A stretch of DNA of 64,000 nt from Aegilops tauschii subsp. strangulata (taxonomy: Eukaryota > Streptophyta > Magnoliopsida > Poales > Poaceae). Shown one piece after another: positions 34,284 through 45,916 of this stretch (the stretch's first letter is position 1; each line of letters begins with the position of its first letter). The position numbers and the translations under genes were made by a program. A model generated the notes under the pieces. That model worked only from the letters and a program-made list of their open reading frames with translations, was not told the origin of the DNA and did not search any database. The DNA is taken from positions 352,661,267 to 352,725,266 of the forward strand of contig NC_053040.3 of the NCBI RefSeq assembly GCF_002575655.3, given 5' to 3'.

Positions 34284-34901
34284 GGAAATCTTCATCAGTC
34301 TCAAATATACTCAATGATTTTCCTATGCTTCAGACTTGGGGGCTATATGAGTATATATACAAGATTGAGAGGGGTTAAGTTCATCCATACCTCATATTTT
34401 TGCTTCATCATGTTTACTAAGCCAGCTTCCATATCACGGCTTGTATGGAGGCGGCTTAGATAGCCCGCGTACAACTCACTTGCACTAAAACCTGCATAGC
34501 TTCGCAGATCCAGTTTTGTCTTGCCCTTGTCCAATAACGGTGCTTCTTCCTTAGCAGCATGCTTAGCTAGCACATTGGAGATATCCGGTGCCCTATAACT
34601 CGCGCCAGTGATAGTAATATCATCATTGTTCTTCTCAGAAGGAATTTCTCCAACTGGCTTGACAGGAATTGTGGTAGGACTTGGCGGGTCACGATTATCT
34701 GCCGGGTTAGATTCAGTATCCATGGCCTTAGAAGCCATGGTGTCAATCTGTGGAGGCGGATCATTTTGTTAATTAATAGTTTCTTCAGGATTCTCGGTTG
34801 GGACCTTAGGGATTTCCAGCACCTGTTTCTCTGGCTCAGAGACTTTGGGGATCTTGGAAGAGCCGCCTACCTTTTGCTTGTTACTATTTTTTGCCTTGGT
34901 C

Positions 34902-34969
34902 CTGTAACAAGGATAAAAGGTTTATGAGTATATGACAACAAGTTTTTGTCAGCAAATGCAAATACTTAC
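34902..34969 (-). other. Probable intron in the antisense gene
   Basis: On the minus strand it starts GTAAGT and ends TTGTTACAG, 68 nt, flanked by coding-like sequence in consistent style on both sides. Confidence 0.6.
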
Positions 34970-37243
34970 CCTGGGTTAACAACGAAGGCAGGAAGCTGAG
35001 TTTGAGATGAGCCGCCTGATGACGGAGATGACTCCTGATAATTTGAGTCAGACAGATTAAGGGGTTGTCTGATAAGGCCTGCTTTGGGTAAAGACAGAGT
35101 TGGGCTGTGTGTCACATGTCGCTTGCGCGAAGGGTTATGAGTTAACCCGGTCATCAGCTCTTTGGTGTCGTTACTTCGTGTTTGGCGTCTTGCATCATAT
35201 TGAGCCTTTTTCAAAACAAAGTTTGGGTCTAAGTAAGCATTTGGGTGAGAAAATGGCACTTTCCGGACAACCCGCCTGATTCTCTCTGGAGGTGGTGAGT
35301 TTGAGCCGGAAGAGATAGAAATTACCTATGGATTGTCAGCCCGGCTTGATGCACCGTCATTGTGAGAGTAAGAAGTGTCAGCTAAGTCATTAAAAAGGCG
35401 GCCAAGAGAGTCAAGTTCTACCTCAGACTGGTCATCAACATCTGCTGACTCACCCATAGCAGACGGCTTAATCACAATAGCTGGTTTGTTCTTCTTAGAT
35501 TTTGGGCCAGTTCTGGTCTGGCCACAGTAGTCTTTATTTTCCTCTTCCAAAAAGCAGAGCCGGGCTAGGTAATAAGAATATATTGACAAGTGTGACGCGG
35601 AACATAATCAAGGATATTTAAAACTGGATATGGAATAGTGCTTAAAGCTGGGGCTGGGTTAAGCTTGAAGAACGGAGGTAGTCCTATCTTGTTACAAGTT
35701 TCTTGAGACTCTCCGAGTAAGGAGTTCACAGCTTGAAATACCTCCTCGGCAGTAAAGTTGTCAGAGTTGTATCGTTGAGGGTCATCTGACTCGCCAAATA
35801 TTCGCACATCAAGCTCGGCCGGTGACTTAGGGGAAGAAATTTCCATGAGACCCAGCAGTGGGCTAAGTCAACTCCGGTCAACCCATTGGCTAACAAGGTT
35901 GTTACCTTGGGATAATATTAGAGAGCTTCAGTACGTTCAGGTGGAATAAGTTGGCTTGGCGGGTTTAAGTTGATGGGGAGGCGGTCAACCCGATAACCCG
36001 GCAGAGGGTTCTCATTGGCTGGGGCGGTGTTCTTACAGTAGAACTAGGTTTTTACCCATCCCTTGGGATGACTCAAGGAAGCTGTGGGAAAGCATCCATC
36101 TCTGCGTCTCTGGATTGAGATCCCGCCTAATTCTTGAGTCGGACCGCTAGCGCACTCAGTTTGGCGGTTTAGGTAGAAGAATTCCTTGAAGAGAGCAACG
36201 GTGGGTTCTACTTGCAAATAAACTTCACAAAAGATTTGAAAGTGGCAAAGGTTTGTTACTGAGTTTGGGCCTATGTCTTGAGGATGGAGAATGAAATAGT
36301 GTAAGACATCCCGGAATTTTTTTGACCCGGGCGGAGTAAAGCCTCTGAGGATATGATCAGTAAAAACTATCACCTCTCCTTCAGCGGGGTTGGGGACATT
36401 TTCTCCTTGGCTGAGCCGCCAGCCAATCTCCTCCTGAGTCGCCAAGAGAACTTGATCCACGTAATCTTTGAGCATTTGTTCAGTGACTAGAGAAGGGCCC
36501 CGGTTGCAGAGGGTGGTTTTTTCCATATTGAGTCACCTAAAAGACAATAGGAAGACGAGTTATGTAACAAAGAAAAGGGATATTGATTCATCAACAGTAT
36601 AAGAATGAGCGATGTAAAGATAAGCCGCTTTAAGCCAATGGCGGATTAACTAAAAGAGGCAATTTCTGGAATTTTGGCGGGTTACAAATATGTTGATAAG
36701 ACGCCCAAAACACAATGGGCGGGTCAGTTAAGATTCATGATTGCTGGAAATTTTGCTAAGTGTGGAGCAAACAAGATTCAGTATGGAGCAGCTATATTTA
36801 AGGAAATAATCACTATAAACCTAAAAACATGGTGATGGAAGGACTAGCAAGCTACCTATTGGTTCTGAGGAAAATACAGTTTATTCGAGATATAATATGG
36901 ATGCCGAACTGACGGCCGCAGTATTTCTACGGAGTTCCTGGATCAAAATGACTTCTACATTAAGCTATGATGAACGGAAAAACAGATGAACTCCGACGGA
37001 CGTGATGAACTCAGGTGAGCTAATGTAGATCTGAAAAGGAGGGGAGGTTATACCTAATGATGATGAAACAAAGTGGAGGCACGCTGCTGAACCCTAACGA
37101 CGATGGGGTAGAGTCGTGACCTTGGTTAGAGAAAGCTGGCGCAGTTCGATGGACGCGGCGGAGCTCCGTTCGCGAAGGAACCCGCGAGGAGGAAGACGAA
37201 GTGGAGGAGACGAAGTAAAGGATAAAAAAAGGACCCTCGGGCC

Positions 37244-37251
37244 TATTTATA
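37244..37251 (-). promoter_or_regulatory. TATA box for the antisense gene
   Basis: TATAAATA on the minus strand (context CCTTATAAATAGGCCC), about 720 bases upstream of the ATG at 36526 and outside the LTR. It would drive transcription away from the 3' LTR on the antisense strand. Confidence 0.5.
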
Positions 37252-37527
37252 AGGAAAAATGCAACAATAAATGGCTGGTGCAAAAATCGAGGGGGTACAA
37301 TAAATATTACAACAAGGAGACGCCTTGATTCTCGGACTGACAGATTTATACAAAGATTCGTATGACGTAATGGAGGGTTTCTCAAAATCACGAAGGTGAT
37401 GTCATCTCTTTGTTATGGCGGGTTATGAAGATGATCAATATTGAGATTAAAAAGAATAAAAGGACGACTCGCCAGATGGAGAAACTGAAGATTGACATGA
37501 ACAAGTTCAAATCAATCTGGGGCCTAA

Positions 37528-38062
37528 TGTTGGGGATATAACCCGCCCTTAAAGGGTCGGGTTAGGCCGCTGGTGACTTAAGACGATGGGCTTTAGATAG
37601 GCCCAGGTGATCAAGACACAAGGTAAAAGAGGCGACTTACAAGATGGGCCGGATCGAGCCCAAGGTTAGAAGACGGTGCATGGCCCAGAAGTGTAAGCCG
37701 CCCGATGGCGACTTGTTATAGAAGGCAAGGTGACTTAGAGCCAGGGTCGGTTATGAAGCATAACCCGACCCGGACTCTTGTAAGCCGGAGGCCTCAACCT
37801 GTATATAAAGGTGAGGTCCCGGCATAGAATAGACAGGTTACAATCAATCAATAGCTAGGTCAAGCGAATCTGCTCCCTTGTAATCGATACTCAAGCAATA
37901 AGCATCAAGAGCAGTAGTAGGCTTTTATCTCCATCGTGAGGGGCTGAACCTGGGTAAACCCGTGTCTCTCGTCCCGCTCAACCCCGACAAGCTAATCATT
38001 GTTGCGATGGCTTCAGGCTTAAGTCCTTTCACTCGGACATCTGTCGTGACAAAACCACGACA
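37528..38062 (+). repeat. 3' LTR of the 30.9-kb Gypsy
   Basis: 535 bp, starts TGTTGGGGATATAACCCGCC and ends CACGACA, followed by the CTATA target duplication at 38063-38067. Same length as the 5' LTR. Confidence 0.93.
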
Positions 38063-40418
38063 CTATATCTCCATATAGTCCATTCTATAGTAACAATATA
38101 TCTCCGTATAGTCTAATTGTTATATCTCCATATAACCAATAGTCACTCGGAATTATAATCTATCAATAAACTTTTACTGATCTAGATTGTATCTTATTGA
38201 AAATCCTCTCAAGTCTCAATCTATATCATTTATGAATCCACAATATATGTTCGTTTCTGAAAACCATTTCAAAATTATAGCCAAGTAGTTTATATCAATT
38301 ATGAAGTTGTCTTGTGTAACCCTTATCACAATCAACTTGTGTAACTATTTACAAAAATCTCTTCATCTCCTCTATGAACTTTAGAAGCAAAATCTTTGTC
38401 CAATAGAGGTATCTAATCTTTAAGCAATTACCCCAATGAACCTCTCCAGGAACACTATGGTATTTATTACTAATGATTAGTTCACATGGAAACATATGGC
38501 CTTGTACATTTGATAGCACATACGATGAATCAATGTGAACTCAATTCATCAAAGTATGCTCATGAACTATTGATTTGTACATACTGTTATGCTATGCGAC
38601 ATTTTGTGAAAACATATTCTCCTTTTAAACTTCTTTAAAACTTTGTTACAGTACATGTCTTAGTATAATTAGATGTTTCAATCTATCTTTATATACTTTC
38701 ATCCAGTTATTCTAATTACCTTTTAGAAACATGATTTTAACCTTTTGCTAATATATTTTTCTGATAAAGTGATATGTCATACATATGCAAAATCAGAAAT
38801 GTTATAGACCTCCCACAAAACATCTTGTATTCACAAGCTTCTTTATAAAGTTTAAATTCTCCAATTACTTTATCAAATTCCAGCTACTCGGTACTTTATT
38901 TCAAATCATACTCATGACTTAAAATATCTATATCATTATGGTATTTTAACAAAACCTTTTGGTTGTACCTTATATACATCATGTTTGAAATTCTTCTCAA
39001 AATAGTTTTGTTACTCATCTGTTATATATCAATAATATAAAACATTTACCATTGTAATCATTTAAAAAATTGGATTTCAATGATATAAGAAACACCTTTC
39101 TAGTTGGGCACCATCACTACTTCCTCGTAGTGCGTAGGTTTCATCTTCTAATAAGAGGAAATATTCAGTAGATCCGACAATCTTTCCTGGCCTTTGCATT
39201 TTATTACAGTCATACCTGAAGCTTCTACATCTTATGTAGTAGTTCTTTGCTTTAGTTTTGCAAACAAAATACTCCAGAGTCTTTCTGGTTTAGTCTTGTT
39301 TTAACTTGAGCTGGAGATTCAATAATCTCAATAAGTTGTGTCATCCTCCCACTAACTCCTTTTATCGAGAAAATTTTCTCGATAACCATTTATTCTGACA
39401 AACATTTTGTCCTTTGAATTTTTGTGAGAGGATCACAAAACTCACAATTAAGCATTGGTCTGAAAATATTCTGTAACTCTTTATAGTTTTATCAGTTTTT
39501 AGATGGTGCATCTGTTTAGTGAATATTATGTTGTTTCATCTATAAATCCCCAAATTTTAATAAGAGCAGATCGTAATAATAATTCTACAATTATTAAATT
39601 GCTAAACTTATGACTTAGATATATTTCTTCATGTAAAAAGAATCCTTGTTTTATCTTCTGTCATAATGATATCGTATCCTCATTCTGAATTTCTTTGAAC
39701 TGTTTCAAATGTTTTCAGTTCTTATGTTTAATCAAGTAAATCATACTTACTTGAAACATGGATGAAGTATAAGTATTCACCGCGCCCTGTTAGATCCTTC
39801 GGACTTTGTACATCTCAATGTATTTAGTAAAATTAAATAAAAGACTTTTATACTTCATCTTATGAAGATTTAATAATTATACAATATAATCAAGGAGTGC
39901 CACACACAAATGGTTTTATCGGTCTTCTCAAGACATTTAGATTTAATGTTATAGATCCCAGAACTTCAAGATTCATCATGAATAAACCGTCAAAAAATAG
40001 AGGTTTAATCAAAAACATATTCTCATAATAATCCGAACAAATATTGTTTAAAACTTATAAGAATATCCACTGCATCACCTAAAGGATAATGCATTACATA
40101 ACTCTGAAGCAAAATAACTATTATTTCAGTTCTAAGATAAATCTTGAAGATAAACTAAAGACATGACTTTGAAGGTCTCTAAGTAGCGATCCCATCACCA
40201 TTCCCGACTTGTATCACGACTTCATTTCTTCTCTCTTTGTGATCTCCATGTAGTCCCTGCATCGGTTTGCAAAAGAGAGCAACCGATTAGTATCAAATAC
40301 TTCATGACATACACAATTTTTACAAGTAGAATAACATTAAATTTGTATAACAATTATACCTTTAGAAGAATCATTCTTCTTATCTGCCAAATGCTTATTG
40401 CAGTTAAGCATCCAGTGT
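38063..40418 (-). pseudogene. Decayed Copia internal domain (continued)
   Basis: This is the other side of the Copia interior split at 7146. Its identity follows from the shared CTATA duplication. It is very AT-rich, with no open frame of note. Only weak, frame-broken resemblance to Copia pol can be traced on the minus strand, for example near 39150-39300. The upstream Copia LTR is missing: a CACTA element begins at 40419 and no second Angela-type LTR appears in the window. Confidence 0.55.
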
Positions 40419-40778
40419 CACTACAAAAAAAGACACATTCGTGACATTTAGGCCCGAACGAAATTTTCCCTGTCATGCTTATGACACATCTATGACGATA
40501 ATTGTGACAAAACCCGGTATCATCATAGAAGTGGTGGGCTCCTACTTCTATGACCAAAATCATGACAGAAAATGGGCTTTTTGTCCTAGGTGGGCCGAGG
40601 ACACACCTGCATGACATTCTTTGGGCCGTCCATGATGGAAAAAATCATGGTAGAAGGGAGGGCGAGGAAAATTTCGGGGAGTTCCCAGTTACGGTGAGTG
40701 GTCGGGGCCGAGCGATGCACAAAGGGATTGCACGTTTCTCTCGTACACGTACGCATGTGTGTGCGAGGCATTGGGCTC

Positions 40779-40946
40779 TAACTGAACCTGAGCGAGGTGT
40801 TCGCTTACTGAACCCGAGCAATTGCACTAGCTACGCATTACTGAACCCGAGCGATCGATCCCTTCGCTGCTACCTGAACCCGACCGACTCCTTCGCTGCT
40901 AACTGAACCCGATCGATCATTGTTGTTGCTGCTGCTTACTGAAGCC
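40779..40946. repeat. Subterminal repeats, CTGAACCCGAGCGAT type
   Basis: About six to seven imperfect copies of CTGAACCCGAGCGAT in 170 bases, separated by short spacers rich in GCT repeats. Confidence 0.75.
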
Positions 40947-40968
40947 GATCGAACCTGTTGCCTCTTGA

Positions 40969-41720
40969 TGAACAGTGAACGTGGGGGTTGGTTGAACGAG
41001 TCGAGATGTGGTTGGGGTTGGATGAACAGTTCCCGGTGGGGGTTGGATGAACAGGACCCCGTGGTAGTAGCTAGGCGCGGTTTCCGCTGGATGAATAGGA
41101 CCCCGAGAGGAGGCCGCCACAGCCGAGCTGGTTGGGGGTGGATGAATAGGACCCCGTGGAGGGCTGGTGAATAGTAGCCGGTGGAGGGCTGGATGAACAG
41201 TAGCCTGTGGATGAACAGTAGTTGGTGGAGGCAGGAGGCAGGACGAAGACGTGGTGGATGAACAGTGCAGGTGGAGGCTGAAGGAAGTCGACGGTGGGTG
41301 AACAGTAGCCCGTGGAGTCCCGTTTTGCGGTACGCCACACCCCTCCCGATGAACAGGACCCCCGTTTCGACCGTAGCACTCCAACACAAGTTTGTTTCCT
41401 CCGTTTTGCAGTACGCCAGACCCCTCCTGATGAACAGGATCCCGTTTCAGCCGTAGCCGGACGAGCAGAAGGATGTTTCCTTCGTTTTGCGGTACGCCAG
41501 ACCTTTCCCGATGAACAGGACCCTGTTTTGACTGTACGCGCTCCAGCAGAAGGCTGTTTCCCTCCATTTTGCGGTACGCCACACCCCGTTTCGGTTGTTC
41601 CGTCCAAGCCAGTTGGCTCCCTATGAACACGACGCGTTCCGTTGCCTCCCGATGAACACGACGCAGTTTCTCCATTCCGACCCAGCTGGTTGGCTTCCGA
41701 TGAACAGGATGCCTTTGCTG
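40969..41720. repeat. Subterminal repeats, GATGAACAGGACCCCG type
   Basis: Many imperfect copies of GATGAACAGGACCCCG. From 41321 they are built into about four units of 81-82 bp that start CGTTTTGCGGTACGCC at 41321, 41402, 41483 and 41565. Confidence 0.8.
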
Positions 41721-42002
41721 CCGTCTGTTGCCTCTCCATGTACACGTGCCCGGGCTATACGTATGCGCGAGTAGGCGTTCGAGACCGCGCCCGTATGTAC
41801 GTTCGTGGACGTATTTTTTGGCATCTGGTTGTACATATGTGTACATGGTTTAGACTGGACTGCCTGAACTGCTACGTCAGGGGCTCTAATACTACACGTC
41901 TTGCTGCTTGCTCGGCCATGGTTCATCGTTGCAGAGAGACCGATCGACCAGTATGTACGTACACATTCACAACCAGACAGACAAGGCTATGTACGCTTTG
42001 AT

Positions 42003-42243
42003 CTGGTGGGTCCCAGCTGTCATGGAGGATAAGGACGCACTTCCTTCCGTGCGAAGATATAGCTGGAGGGTCCCAGCTGTCAGGGGGAAGAATCATTTTT
42101 TCGTGCCTAATATGGATGCACTTCCTTGCGTCTGAAGATTTAGCTAGTGGGTCCCAGCTGTCGGGGGGGAATGTTTTTTTTTGCAAAATACAGAGGCCCT
42201 TCCGGTGGGTCCGCGCTGTCAGCTGGAGGAATCATTATTTTGC
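42003..42243. repeat. Subterminal repeats, GGGTCCCAGCTGTC type
   Basis: GTGGGTCCCAGCTGTC with a following GCACTTCCTT block recurs at about 42003, 42062 and 42143, then in looser form into the larger duplication downstream. Confidence 0.7.
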
Positions 42244-43274
42244 GCGTAATAAGGAGGCACTTCCTTGCTGCGGCCGTGGACCCAGTTGTCGGCCTCTCCA
42301 CGTACAGTCCTCTTCCGATGGAACTCGTTCCTTGACCCTATTGACCACGCTGTGCCGAGAGCACCAAGGCGGTGGACGACAGCGAGGCCTAGGAAGGGAA
42401 TGACACGGAGCCGGGGAAGACGCAGCAGTGGTTGCCCACGCGAAGGGGAGTACGAGGGTTGACTGATTCGGCCGCGGTGTGAGGCTGCCGTCGCCAGAGA
42501 ATAACACGAGGTGTGGGTGAGTAGAGGGATGGAATGGCCAGCGGTGGCAGCACAGCCGGCCACGGGAGGCAGTAACAGGCGGTCCAACCGGCACTGGTTT
42601 CGGCAGCTGGAGCAAGAAGATCAGAGATTGAAGAAGCAGCGGGGTCGTTGGATGTTCATCCAACGGTCACTGCTGCTAGAATTGTTTGTTGACTAGGTTA
42701 ACAAAGCCCTGCGTATGTGTCAACTTAGTAGGCCCACAAGTCAGCCTCCGAATCAGGTGGGTCCGAGCTAGCGGGGGAGGAATCATTTTTCTTGGGCGTA
42801 ATAAGGAGGCACTTTCCTTCCGTGCGAAGATGTAGCTCGTGGGTCTCGGGTGTCAGACTCTCGACGTACTCCATGTTGGCTCTCGTTGTTGACCACGCAT
42901 CGTCGAGCGGACCACGGCGGTGGACGACGGCGAGGCCTAAGATGGGAACTATATGTAGTCATGGAAAAAGGGGCACTGAAGTCCCTGGCGGAGGGGAGTG
43001 CGAGGGACTGGTTGGGCTGCCGGGTGAGTCTGCCTTCGTCAGAGAATAACAGAAGGTGTGGGTGAGTACAGGTATGACCTAGCCACCGTTGGGAGTAAGG
43101 TGGGGCGGCGAGGCCTGCGCGGCAGCACAGCCGGCCAAGGGAGGCAAATGCAGGCGCTCCAGCCGGCGACGGTTTTGGCGGCTGGAGCAAGAGCAACTAG
43201 ATCAGAGATTGAAGAAGTAGGACCGTCGTGGGATGTCAATCCAACGACTACAGATGTCAGAATAATTTGTTGAC
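42244..43274. repeat. Tandem duplication of about 0.55 kb
   Basis: Copy 1 (about 42244-42693) and copy 2 (about 42796-43274) both run from GCGTAATAAGGAGGCAC to TTTGTTGAC. They share GGCGGTGGACGAC, AGAGAATAAC, GGTGTGGGTGAGTA, GCAGCACAGCCGGCCA and ATCAGAGATTGAAGAAG in the same order. Spacing grows from 552 to 581 bases, so small indels followed the duplication. Confidence 0.8.
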
Positions 43275-43856
43275 TTTTTTAGACCATTAAATCGTTTTGT
43301 TCACTAAATGGACAACACCTTGCGAAGGCTTCGTCTAGTGGGCCAACAAAGTCAGCTTCGAAAGCTATGGCGGAATGCAGCCCATTTATTTAGGTTTTAT
43401 AGCCCATTACATTTTGTTTGCCAATACATCTATTTCCTGGGTTGTCTCAATAAAATCTAATTCCTGGGCTTTGACTCAAAAAATAATCTATCTCTTGGGC
43501 TGGGTATAAATAATAATCGCCAATTTACTATTTATGATAATTTACATCGCATCTAATTATTTATTCAAATACACCTATTTATTGGTCTGGGTGAAAATAA
43601 TATTGCGTACATGCAGCCCATTTATCATTTCTGATAATTTACAAGCCTTTTGATTTTAGTAGAAATGGACCCATTTTCTGGGATGGGTGAAAAAAGAATG
43701 ATGGTCTGGACTGAGCATTTCGTATAAAAAATAATACTGAGATAGGAATATTATTAAAAAAATTAAGTTGGGCTTGGTAATCTTATTATATACAAAATGA
43801 ACTGAGCTGTGCATTTTATCAAAAGAAACATAGGCTAGGCTGCGCTTATTTTAGGA
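43275..43856. other. AT-rich spacer without recognisable gene
   Basis: The phrase 'AGCCCATTTA' and related GGGCT/GCCCA words recur, as often seen in the flanks of grass DNA transposons. No frame, terminal repeat or motif supports a gene. Confidence 0.4.
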
Positions 43857-44096
43857 CTAGGAAGATGCCCAAGCGTTGCACGGAACATCAATATGCATTT
43901 GTATGAGTAGTTTATCTTGTGGGAGAAAAGGATGAAGGAGGGAAGGCCTTATTTGCAAATGTGGAGAGGGGTGTGGGTATCTTTTTGCAAAATCGCCATA
44001 GTTTCCTTCCTATCTGTCAGATATAAATCAGACGGCCTATATTGCAGGATGGCAAGCACAACATCGTCACCAACTCTGTTTTTATAAGAGTGGAGA
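43857..44096 (-). mobile_element. Mini-Helitron, 240 bp
   Basis: On the minus strand it begins TCTCCACTCTTATAAAAACA and ends GGGCATCTTCCTAG, with A before and T after, the A|T insertion site of Helitrons. A partly decayed stem (CCGTGCAACGC) precedes the CTAG end. The copy at 63226-63565 shares both ends. It has no coding capacity, so it would depend on an autonomous Helitron. Confidence 0.65.
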
Positions 44097-44158
44097 TATT
44101 GTGTACAACTGTCAGCCCAGTTGCATTGCTACTGTTCAACGAAAAAGGCATGTGTAGT

Positions 44159-44255
44159 ACTCAGCCCACATTCAATGACGCCTGAAAAGGCCCAAACAAG
44201 GCATTTGTACAACTTTTTGAAGTCACTGAGCTCAATTAATAACTTAAGAAAAAAG
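44159..44255. repeat. Direct repeat flanking the DUF4283-like pseudogene, copy 1
   Basis: About 97 bp from ACTCAGCCCACATTCAATGA to the A-rich end. Its partner is at 45917-46007. Both share ATTCAATGACGCCT, GGCCCAAACAA and ACTGAGCTCAA-like words in order. Confidence 0.7.
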
Positions 44256-44320
44256 TTCAAGTAAAGTGGAACCTAACTAAAAGTTGTCACGAGCGAAGAA
44301 ATAATTCAATGGTGCCACTT

Positions 44321-44346
44321 GTGTGTGTGTGTGAGAGAGAGAGAGA
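44321..44346. repeat. Compound microsatellite (GT)n(GA)n
   Basis: Seven GT units followed by six GA units. Confidence 0.9.
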
Positions 44347-44898
44347 CCCATCGGTCGATGCTCGTAAATGCATCTTTCAGCCATATGCATTGCTGATGCT
44401 CAGTAAAAACTTATATAGTTGACACAATCATATAGAACATCATAGCACACTGAACTTGCATACAAAAATTTCACGCAGGCGGCACAATCAGGGTGGAAGC
44501 AGTGGATCGCTATGGGTAGGGCTATGTTGAAACCAACGAACTCGTACATAATCGTTCATCGTCTTTATCGATGATGGAGAAACATATTAAATGTTGTGCA
44601 AAGAAAACAGACAGACAACTCAATAAGTTCTGCTAGCACATTAAGTTGACGTACACCCCTTTCTAAAAAAAAGTTTAGGTACGAAAATAGAACAGGTCAC
44701 AATCAAATGTACCGGCACATCAGTGCTTCACACCGATAGCTCGGATTGAACTAGTATCTGAGAAGATTCATTTGTTACCTCAAATTAGAGCACATCCAGG
44801 CAGCCAGCCCTGCCTCTTCTCCCAAAGAAGTAGTGGCCTCCGCCGCACGATGAAGTAGGCCCTATGCCATCCATCGTTCCGAGCAACACGAGGAAAGT

Positions 44899-45654
44899 CT
44901 AACGTTGACTCTTGTAACGGACGTCGTCGACGGACCCTGGCACCAGCGACGGCGGCAGGACTTCGATTGATGGATTGACCACTTCTTTGACATGCACGAA
45001 CACTCGATACAGGTACATCCCTAACATGGTCCGCGGCGGCCTTGGTGGCGACGAATAGTACAACCCCGGTTCCTGCACCGGTATCTCAACACCAATCACC
45101 TTCGGTATGGTGGACGGCTTCTTCATCCATGCCATAACCGTCAGAGCCCAGCTGTCTGGAGGAACAAACATACTTACGAGCTCACCTCCTAGGTCGTTGA
45201 TATGCTCATTCATAGACTCACTATTCCAAGCACGTCGAGGCATGCCGTGGAAGGTAAGATTTGTTAAAAACTCAAGTTCAAAGGGCATCGTGCCCCATCC
45301 TGGGTGCCATCGATCGAAGCTCACCAGCGCACCATCGTAGAACAAACACCGGGAAGATTCAAACACACGACTGCAGTCGAAAGTTGTCCAGAACCTGACG
45401 AAGAAATCAGCCGGTGGCGGACATACTTCGACGAGCAAGTCACTTATTTGGATGACGTGCGCAATGCCAAGAGCTTTGACAAGGTCGTCCGGCGAGACGG
45501 GAGGCCAGTCGCCGTTGATTGTTACCATCAGCACTTTGCCGGCAAACTGGTCGTCAAACGCCGCAATGCCACTATTGAGAGACAGCACGAACTGCCCGAA
45601 GGCAGGACGGACCTCAGGATCTCTGGCTCAGAGATCCGCGTTGACCAGCAACAT
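44899..45654 (-). pseudogene. DUF4283-like pseudogene
   Basis: A frame from ATG at 45654 reads MLLVNADL, then a TGA at 45628-45630, then stays open to 44899 for 240 more codons. Recognisable parts are FGQFVLSLNSGIAAFDD, GKVLMVTINGDWPPVSPDDL, ADFFVRFWTTFDCSRVFESS, GALVSFDRWHPGWG, LTFHGMPRRAWN and a C-terminal PPRPPRTMLGMYLYRVFVHV. The pattern (beta-rich domain, then the RW motif and a linker) fits DUF4283-type proteins of grasses, which bind nucleic acid or are of unknown role. The stop sits where a tryptophan codon TGG would need one G to A change. It is flanked by a 90-97 bp direct repeat. It may be a recently disabled member of a grass-specific family; there is no visible intron. Confidence 0.55.
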
Positions 45655-45916
45655 GATAGTGCGCTTGAGTACAGGGAGTACAGGAGGGGGATTTGGGGGA
45701 CCTAGAGTAGGAATCGAGATTCCAGAGGTGGGGGAGGGGCAGGAGATTGGGGATGAAAAGGTAGCATGAATTTCGAACACGCACCAATATGCTCTCAGCG
45801 CGCAAGCGCACGTAAACACAGGTGGCGCCCACATGTCAGCATAAGAGTCCTTTTTCTTTCTTTTTTTGAGCGCCCGGCCTGAGAGCCATAATTGATCTAT
45901 TTGGCATTGCGTAACT

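Larger units (their letters stand above)
24301..36526 (-). pseudogene. Spliced antisense gene of the 30.9-kb Gypsy (Transposase_28-like)
   Basis: ATG at 36526. Exon A (to about 35600) has the conserved block IVFTDHILRGFTPPGSKKF, LHYFILHPQDIGPNSVTNLC, FQIFCEVYLQVEPTVALFKE and ELGGISIQRRRDG, typical of 'putative gypsy-type transposon' proteins. It is broken by a TAG near 36044, a TAA near 35920 and a frameshift near 35800. Exon B ends at 34970 (GTAAGT). Exon C is 34901-34391, between CAG and GTATGG sites. Exon D, about 33957-33641, is coiled-coil-like (GECAKAEANLKSSLEDIEKI). Exon E begins at 33512 and reads toward 32902 with two in-frame TAG codons (near 33115 and 32935). Its frame resumes at 24384 beyond the Athila-type insertion and stops at 24301. 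The function is unknown. Position and architecture match the antisense gene of the nested Gypsy. Confidence 0.75.
7146..38062 (+). mobile_element. 30.9-kb Tat-lineage Gypsy retrotransposon with nested insertions
   Basis: Paired LTRs of 535 bp (7146-7680 and 37528-38062) are flanked by CTATA at 7141-7145 and 38063-38067. Between them, on the plus strand, are gag, protease, reverse transcriptase, RNase H, a second RNase H and integrase in Tat-lineage order. An antisense gene occupies the 3' half. Two elements have inserted into it: a minus-strand Gypsy (8526-17764) and an Athila-type element (24385-32896), the latter holding a solo LTR. Without them it would be about 13 kb. By hand count the LTRs differ at roughly 42 of 535 sites, mostly transitions, so the insertion is millions of years old under usual grass LTR rates. 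Coding regions are all broken. Confidence 0.9.
40419..43274 (+). mobile_element. CACTA (En/Spm) transposon, one end with subterminal repeats
   Basis: Starts CACTACAAAAAAAGACACAT, a typical CACTA terminal inverted repeat, preceded by the 3-bp flank TGT. It is followed by several classes of short repeats as expected of the subterminal region that binds the transposase. I see no transposase. The matching inverted end (GTAGTG on the plus strand, then TGT) is not found, so the true right boundary is unknown. The end given here is only where the repeat-rich part stops. Confidence 0.7.

Noticed and set aside
40917..41846. A 309-codon open frame on the minus strand
   Set aside because: It is made entirely of the CACTA subterminal repeats; all three frames of the strand give similar repetitive peptides with no known motif.
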